A DNA stretch of 64,000 bases from Climacium dendroides (Eukaryota; Streptophyta; Bryopsida; Hypnales; Climaciaceae): positions 44,902,555 to 44,966,554 of the forward strand of contig OX467083.1 of the NCBI GenBank assembly GCA_950106755.1, written 5' to 3'. Numbering within the stretch: position 1 is the first letter of the stretch; each line of letters opens with the position of its first letter. Under the pieces are notes generated by a model. It was not told the origin of the DNA. It did no database searches and saw only the letters and a program-made list of their open reading frames with translations. Positions 60,375-64,000 of this stretch are shown here, piece after piece. Both the position numbers and the translations under genes were made by a program.

Positions 60375-61027
60375 CAAGATGACGTTTTGTTATTGTGCAA
60401 GGGGAAAAGTTGGCACCGGATGAATTTCAAAGAGGCATTTTTGTAGAATTTGATCAATTGATAGTTGAACATTTTTCATGCTTGTTGTAGAATGAGCATC
60501 TCGTATTTAGGGTTCAACAAGTTATCATTCCTTAGTAAGTTAGAGTACAATTAGTTACCCTTGATGCGTGTGAAGTGCACCCTTTTTCCAATACGAAACA
60601 GCCGCATCCTTTATGCATTCTATTGACCGAAGGTGTCCATGTTTTTCGTCAATCAAATTTCTTAGTATTCCTCACTGCAGAAATGGGTGCAGAATTGAAC
60701 GCGAGGCATTAGTGGCAGCTGCAATTCAACGTTCATCTTGAAACATTTTGATGCTGAAATAGAAATAGAATGCCTAATCATCTCTGGTTTCCTTGTTAAT
60801 GTACTACAATGCGGAGAACCGAGTTTGAGTTCGAGCTTGTAATATTTGCCATCCCTTGCTTCCAACTGACGTAGAGTGAGGAAATTGATATCATAAAAGT
60901 TGTACTATATTTCTTATTGCATAATTATATTAAAAGAGAATCTAAGGTTCAGAAATGAATCAATTTCTAAGTGAGCCATCTTCCAAATGGAAAATTTGAG
61001 AGTGGCTTATTCGTCATTTATTTGCAG
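60375..61027. other. Aspartokinase 3' flank
   Basis: Presumed 3' untranslated region and downstream spacer. No other gene is seen. Confidence 0.4.
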
Positions 61028-61192
61028 CTTGTGTACCAGCTCTTCGTAGCCGAGGTGGAACCTGCTGATGAGGAAGTGTATCTCGTGATGCAAATGACAC
61101 TTAAAGGGATCAAAGCCCAAGAACGAGATCCGTTTACAACTTACGCAAATAGAGTTCGTGAACTAAATTATGGAAATTCATATTATTTCAAG
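61028..61192 (+). pseudogene. Orphan exon of an M16 (PQQL-like) zinc peptidase
   Basis: A 55-codon block is bordered by a good acceptor (TTTGCAG before 61,028) and donor (AAG|GTGTCA at 61,193). It encodes QLFVAEVEPADEEVYLVMQM and then ERDPFTTYANRVRELNYGNS. I recognise the AQERDPFTTYANRVRELNYGNSYYF region (about 61,116-61,189) as typical of plant M16 metallopeptidases like At5g56730. No zinc-binding HXXEH exon or other M16 exon is found on either side within the window, so this is a single captured or left-over exon. It could conceivably be spliced to exons outside the window, but 2.8 kb of repeat-rich DNA follows. Confidence 0.65.
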
Positions 61193-61950
61193 GTGTCATT
61201 CTGGATGAACCGGTTCTTGTTTTCTTCCGTGTATTCCTGGTCCTTTGCTGTGAGTGAGTTTTTGTCTTCTTAATGATCAATCCGCATGTTCTTTGAGGCA
61301 AGTTCGGGTACTGACAACCAACGTTTTTCCCAGGTGAATCTTTTTCTTGGGATCAAGTGAAGCGGCTTCAAGATGGATCCGAATGTTTCAAGTACCGGGC
61401 GGATGTTGCGATCTTCGTCATCCAGAAATAAACACATCAGTCTTGGTATGGCACATCCATCTGTGCCCTGTAGAATTTTAATTTTTGGAAAGTGCTCTAC
61501 CTTGTGACTCCAACTAGGATGTTTAGATTTGTTGCAACAAATTAAACCACCCAATGCAGATTGAATCAATGCATGTCTGTCCACCAGTCCAATCCACGCA
61601 TGGTGTAGTACAGTACAACAACTGTCTACCCAACTCTAAAGAATTCAATTGAGTCACGACAAAGTGACAAATCTTTCCTGTTACAGGCAGGCCAAAGTAG
61701 AAGTATCAAACTGGGTGGCAACGAAATTAATTGTCGTGCACCATCAGAATTAATACCTGACCATCACAAAAAAATTCTTTTTGGATTCAAAAATGAAAAA
61801 AAATGCTTCAATCGGCAGGCATCGTATACTCACCATAATCGATCACAAAGGAGTATGTAATGTCCAATTTGGTAAAGAAGGCATCGAGCTATGTGAGGAG
61901 TTCCACGAAGATTTGTAGAAGAGGACACAAAGCAAATCCCTTATGAGGAA
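61193..61950. other. Intergenic DNA after the M16 exon, no gene seen
   Basis: At 61,335-61,430, after an acceptor-like CCCAG, a short frame (SFSWDQVKRLQDGSECFKYR) looks protein-like, but I cannot match it to M16 peptidases or any family. A 104-codon minus-strand frame (61,270-61,584) covers the same bases and is equally unrecognised. Confidence 0.35.
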
Positions 61951-62275
61951 ATCCCTAATAGAAACAATTAAGTTTTCAAGAAAATATCCAACAAGTGAAT
62001 CATACAACAAGTGTGGGCCCCGCACCCCACCCATATGAGTTTCACCCTTAAACGATGCCAATGACATTTTCCGGCTAATGAATGACAAAGAATCTCTCCA
62101 TGCAAGACAGAAGTGCAATTATTCATTCTCCAAATTGTGTGTGAAAAGGGAACATCTTCTACAGTAGCTTGTCTCTCAGTGAGTACTTTTTCATTTTTTT
62201 AAGCCAACAATTCACATGATACCCAAACAGATGATTTCCAAAGTGACCGGCTCGTTGTTTAAGGGGTAAACAATA
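61951..62275 (-). repeat. Family D repeat, arm copy
   Basis: It matches the right half of the 1.7-2.2 kb foldback in direct orientation: AATCTCTCCATGCAAGACA, AACATCTTCTACAGTAGCTT, then CAGATGATTTCCA and GACCGGCTCRTYGTTTAAG near the end. Confidence 0.75.
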
Positions 62276-62364
62276 GGCTCTTGTCACCCACTTCCCACTT
62301 CCCTATTAATGATCAATGTGTTTCAAATCGTCCCCTTAGTTCTTCCATTCCTTCATTTATAATA

Positions 62365-62945
62365 GTGTGCCATGTGGCGTTGCCACAATCAAAAGAAAAA
62401 TAAAATGAATCTTCAAAATTTTTTACTCATAAAAACTCTGAAATTCAATACCCTTCACACCGCATGTCCAAATGCCACTCAACTACGCCCATGCACCCTT
62501 CCTCACTAAGGGCTTTCCAACGGTACCAAGCACGCAATCAAGAGACACATGGTCCATGAGATCTTACTGTATCAATCAAGAAACAAACAAATAAATAAAA
62601 TAAAACAAAACAAACAAATAGCCTATCTTAATGGATGGATTGCCTTTGCAACTCAATCACTTATGTTGCCTTTGCATCCAAGTCACTTAATTAGGACTTA
62701 TGTGCCCTATGTTGTTGCGATAGTCAAAGAAAAATAAAAGTAGTTGCTTTTCATTTTTTCATTCATAAAAACTTTGAAATTCAATAATTTTGACATTATA
62801 GGTCTAAATGACACAAAACAAAGCCCATGCCCCCTCCTTGCAAGGAATTTTCTGATGGTACCAAGAATGCAATTGGGGGACAAATGGTTCTAAAAATCTC
62901 ACTATAAAAGAAAATAGAAAAAGAAAAAGACAACCTCAATTTAAG
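62365..62945 (+). repeat. Family D companion unit, two tandem copies
   Basis: About 62,367-62,635 and 62,698-62,945 align with each other and with 48,065-48,300. Shared marks are CATAAAAACTYTGAAATTCAAT, a GTCYAAATG core, YGGTACCAAGMAYGCAAT and an AAACAAA-rich or AAAATAGAAA-rich end. Confidence 0.7.
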
Positions 62946-63446
62946 GTGTAGATAGATGGCATCCACCCAAGAAATTGTTGTGCAAGAGTTGTACAATTGC
63001 TATCACTATGGACTTGAATCTATAAGAAATTCATTCAAGTACTTTAACAACAAGAAGGTGGTTCCATTGCGACCATTACCACAAATTCTTCACGTTGGGG
63101 CGCACAATCGCCCATAGGACAAGACCTATGCCAAGAAGCATAATGAGGACTAAAAAGCTTGTCCTGCAAGTATTGCCATTGTGGCATGGCTGACAATGTA
63201 CTCTTCAAGTACTATGACAATAACAACTTCTCACAACCGTGCTTCATCTCGGAATGATTTAGAACACATCTGCTACACTACAATCAATAATTGATAAATA
63301 ATCCCCAATTGTTGTGTCTTGCTTTGCAAAAACTTTGCAACTCATCATAACTTAACTGTAGACTGATCACAAACAAATATAAAAGTGCAACAGTTATAAT
63401 AGTTCAATTGCAAGATCTATCAAGATGACATACTTTCCTTATTAGT

Positions 63447-63684
63447 ATGCCACATTTAACTACTTTTGGACTTTCGAAAGTTTAGAATTAATAACAGAAA
63501 AAAAAATGGTCATGCGGAGATGATGCAAAACATCAAGAAATCAATGCAAAACATTGAGAGATCAATACAAAACATTGAGGGATCTATACAAACATTTGGA
63601 GAGCTTTGAATGTTATTATTTGGAGATCTTCAGATGTGTTGTCTATAATTCACTAAGTAGTCCAAAAGTAGTTCAATGTGGCAT
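63447..63684. mobile_element. MITE sharing ends with the 52.1-kb element (copy 2), TAGT target duplication
   Basis: The left end ATGCCACATTTAACTACTTT and the right end (complement of ATGCCACATTGAACTACTTT, ending 63,684) match the 52.1-kb terminal repeats with few changes. TAGT flanks both sides (63,443-63,446 and 63,685-63,688), again a 4-bp duplication. The length (238 bp) is close to copy 1 (241 bp), but the interior is different and contains a 21-bp tandem repeat. Confidence 0.88.
63531..63600 (+). repeat. ~21-bp tandem repeat inside the 63.4-kb MITE
   Basis: Units start at 63,531, 63,552, 63,573 and 63,593 (partial). They have the form CATTGAGRGATCAATACAAAA, with a few changes. Confidence 0.8.
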
Positions 63685-63848
63685 TAGTAGAATCTAACCA
63701 ATACCTGATTCAACATTCAATGGAAACAAAACTACTTTCCTCAATAATTTAGAATAAGAAAGTTGACCCTTAATTCATTGGACTAGCTTCTATTTCACCA
63801 AAACACAAGAAATGAAGTTCCTTGTACTTGGAATTATTGGAATTATGG

Positions 63849-64000
63849 GGAATTTTGTTAAAATGGTGGTATATTGTGTGCCATTTCTAGATTGCCTGCT
63901 TTGAATAGTAAAAGTGCCATCTAGGACAAATATACATATCATAAATCTTAGACTTTATAGATTTAGAGAATCTATGACTATTATAGATTTCGGATTGCAT
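63849..64000 (-). repeat. Dispersed repeat running off the window, related to 10.16-10.44 kb
   Basis: GGGGAATTTTGTTAAAATGG and then GTGCCATTT, GTAAAAGT and CATCTAG follow the same order as the reverse complement of 10,355-10,442. The unit continues past the end of the window. Confidence 0.6.

Noticed and set aside
61335..61430. A possible second M16 exon (SFSWDQVKRLQDGSE)
   Set aside because: It does not resemble the part of M16 peptidases that should follow the 61,028-61,192 exon.

Overview
This is a nuclear chromosome segment from a land plant. Its multi-exon genes have GT-AG introns, two predicted proteins begin with Ser/Ala-rich chloroplast transit peptides, plant-type telomere motifs (TTTAGGG) occur, and the gene set (monofunctional aspartokinase, PMEI-pectinesterase, plant-type RPN13) is typical of plants. 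The proteins are clearly diverged from those of flowering plants, introns are moderate in size and intergenic DNA is very AT-rich. A non-seed plant such as a moss is my best guess. That is an inference, not something the sequence proves.

Layout: 1-20.8 kb holds no gene I can support, only AT-rich DNA with many short dispersed repeats, foldbacks and two GC-richer islands (2.2-2.6 and 13.9-14.6 kb). All four recognised genes are on the + strand. They are RPN13, the proteasomal ubiquitin receptor (21,947-26,063, 13 coding exons); a type-I pectin methylesterase with a PMEI domain (30,505-36,604, 5 exons, one frameshift); a chloroplast protein of the At4g37920/PRDA1 type (39,091-43,197, 9 exons); and a chloroplast lysine-pathway aspartate kinase (55,484-60,374, 13 exons). 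An orphan exon resembling an M16 zinc peptidase lies just behind the aspartokinase (61,028-61,192). An unrecognised coding-like block with one in-frame stop lies at 49,964-50,749.

The genes do not form a pathway. The most striking link is that the At4g37920-type gene and the aspartokinase gene, unrelated in function, share a closely similar 5' leader and transit-peptide sequence at both DNA and protein level. This suggests that one gene got its plastid-targeting front end by local duplication from the other.

The rest is a small-element landscape. It contains a two-copy inverted-repeat element with 4-bp target duplications (52.1 and 63.4 kb), Stowaway-like elements (12.7 and 28.6 kb), near-perfect hairpins (8.6, 52.4 and 54.0 kb), a long-inverted-repeat element (45.2-46.0 kb), and several repeat families with three or four diverged copies each. 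I saw no transposase or reverse transcriptase coding sequence, and no rRNA, tRNA or CRISPR. Exon borders were placed by eye from splice consensus, reading frame and family similarity recalled from memory.
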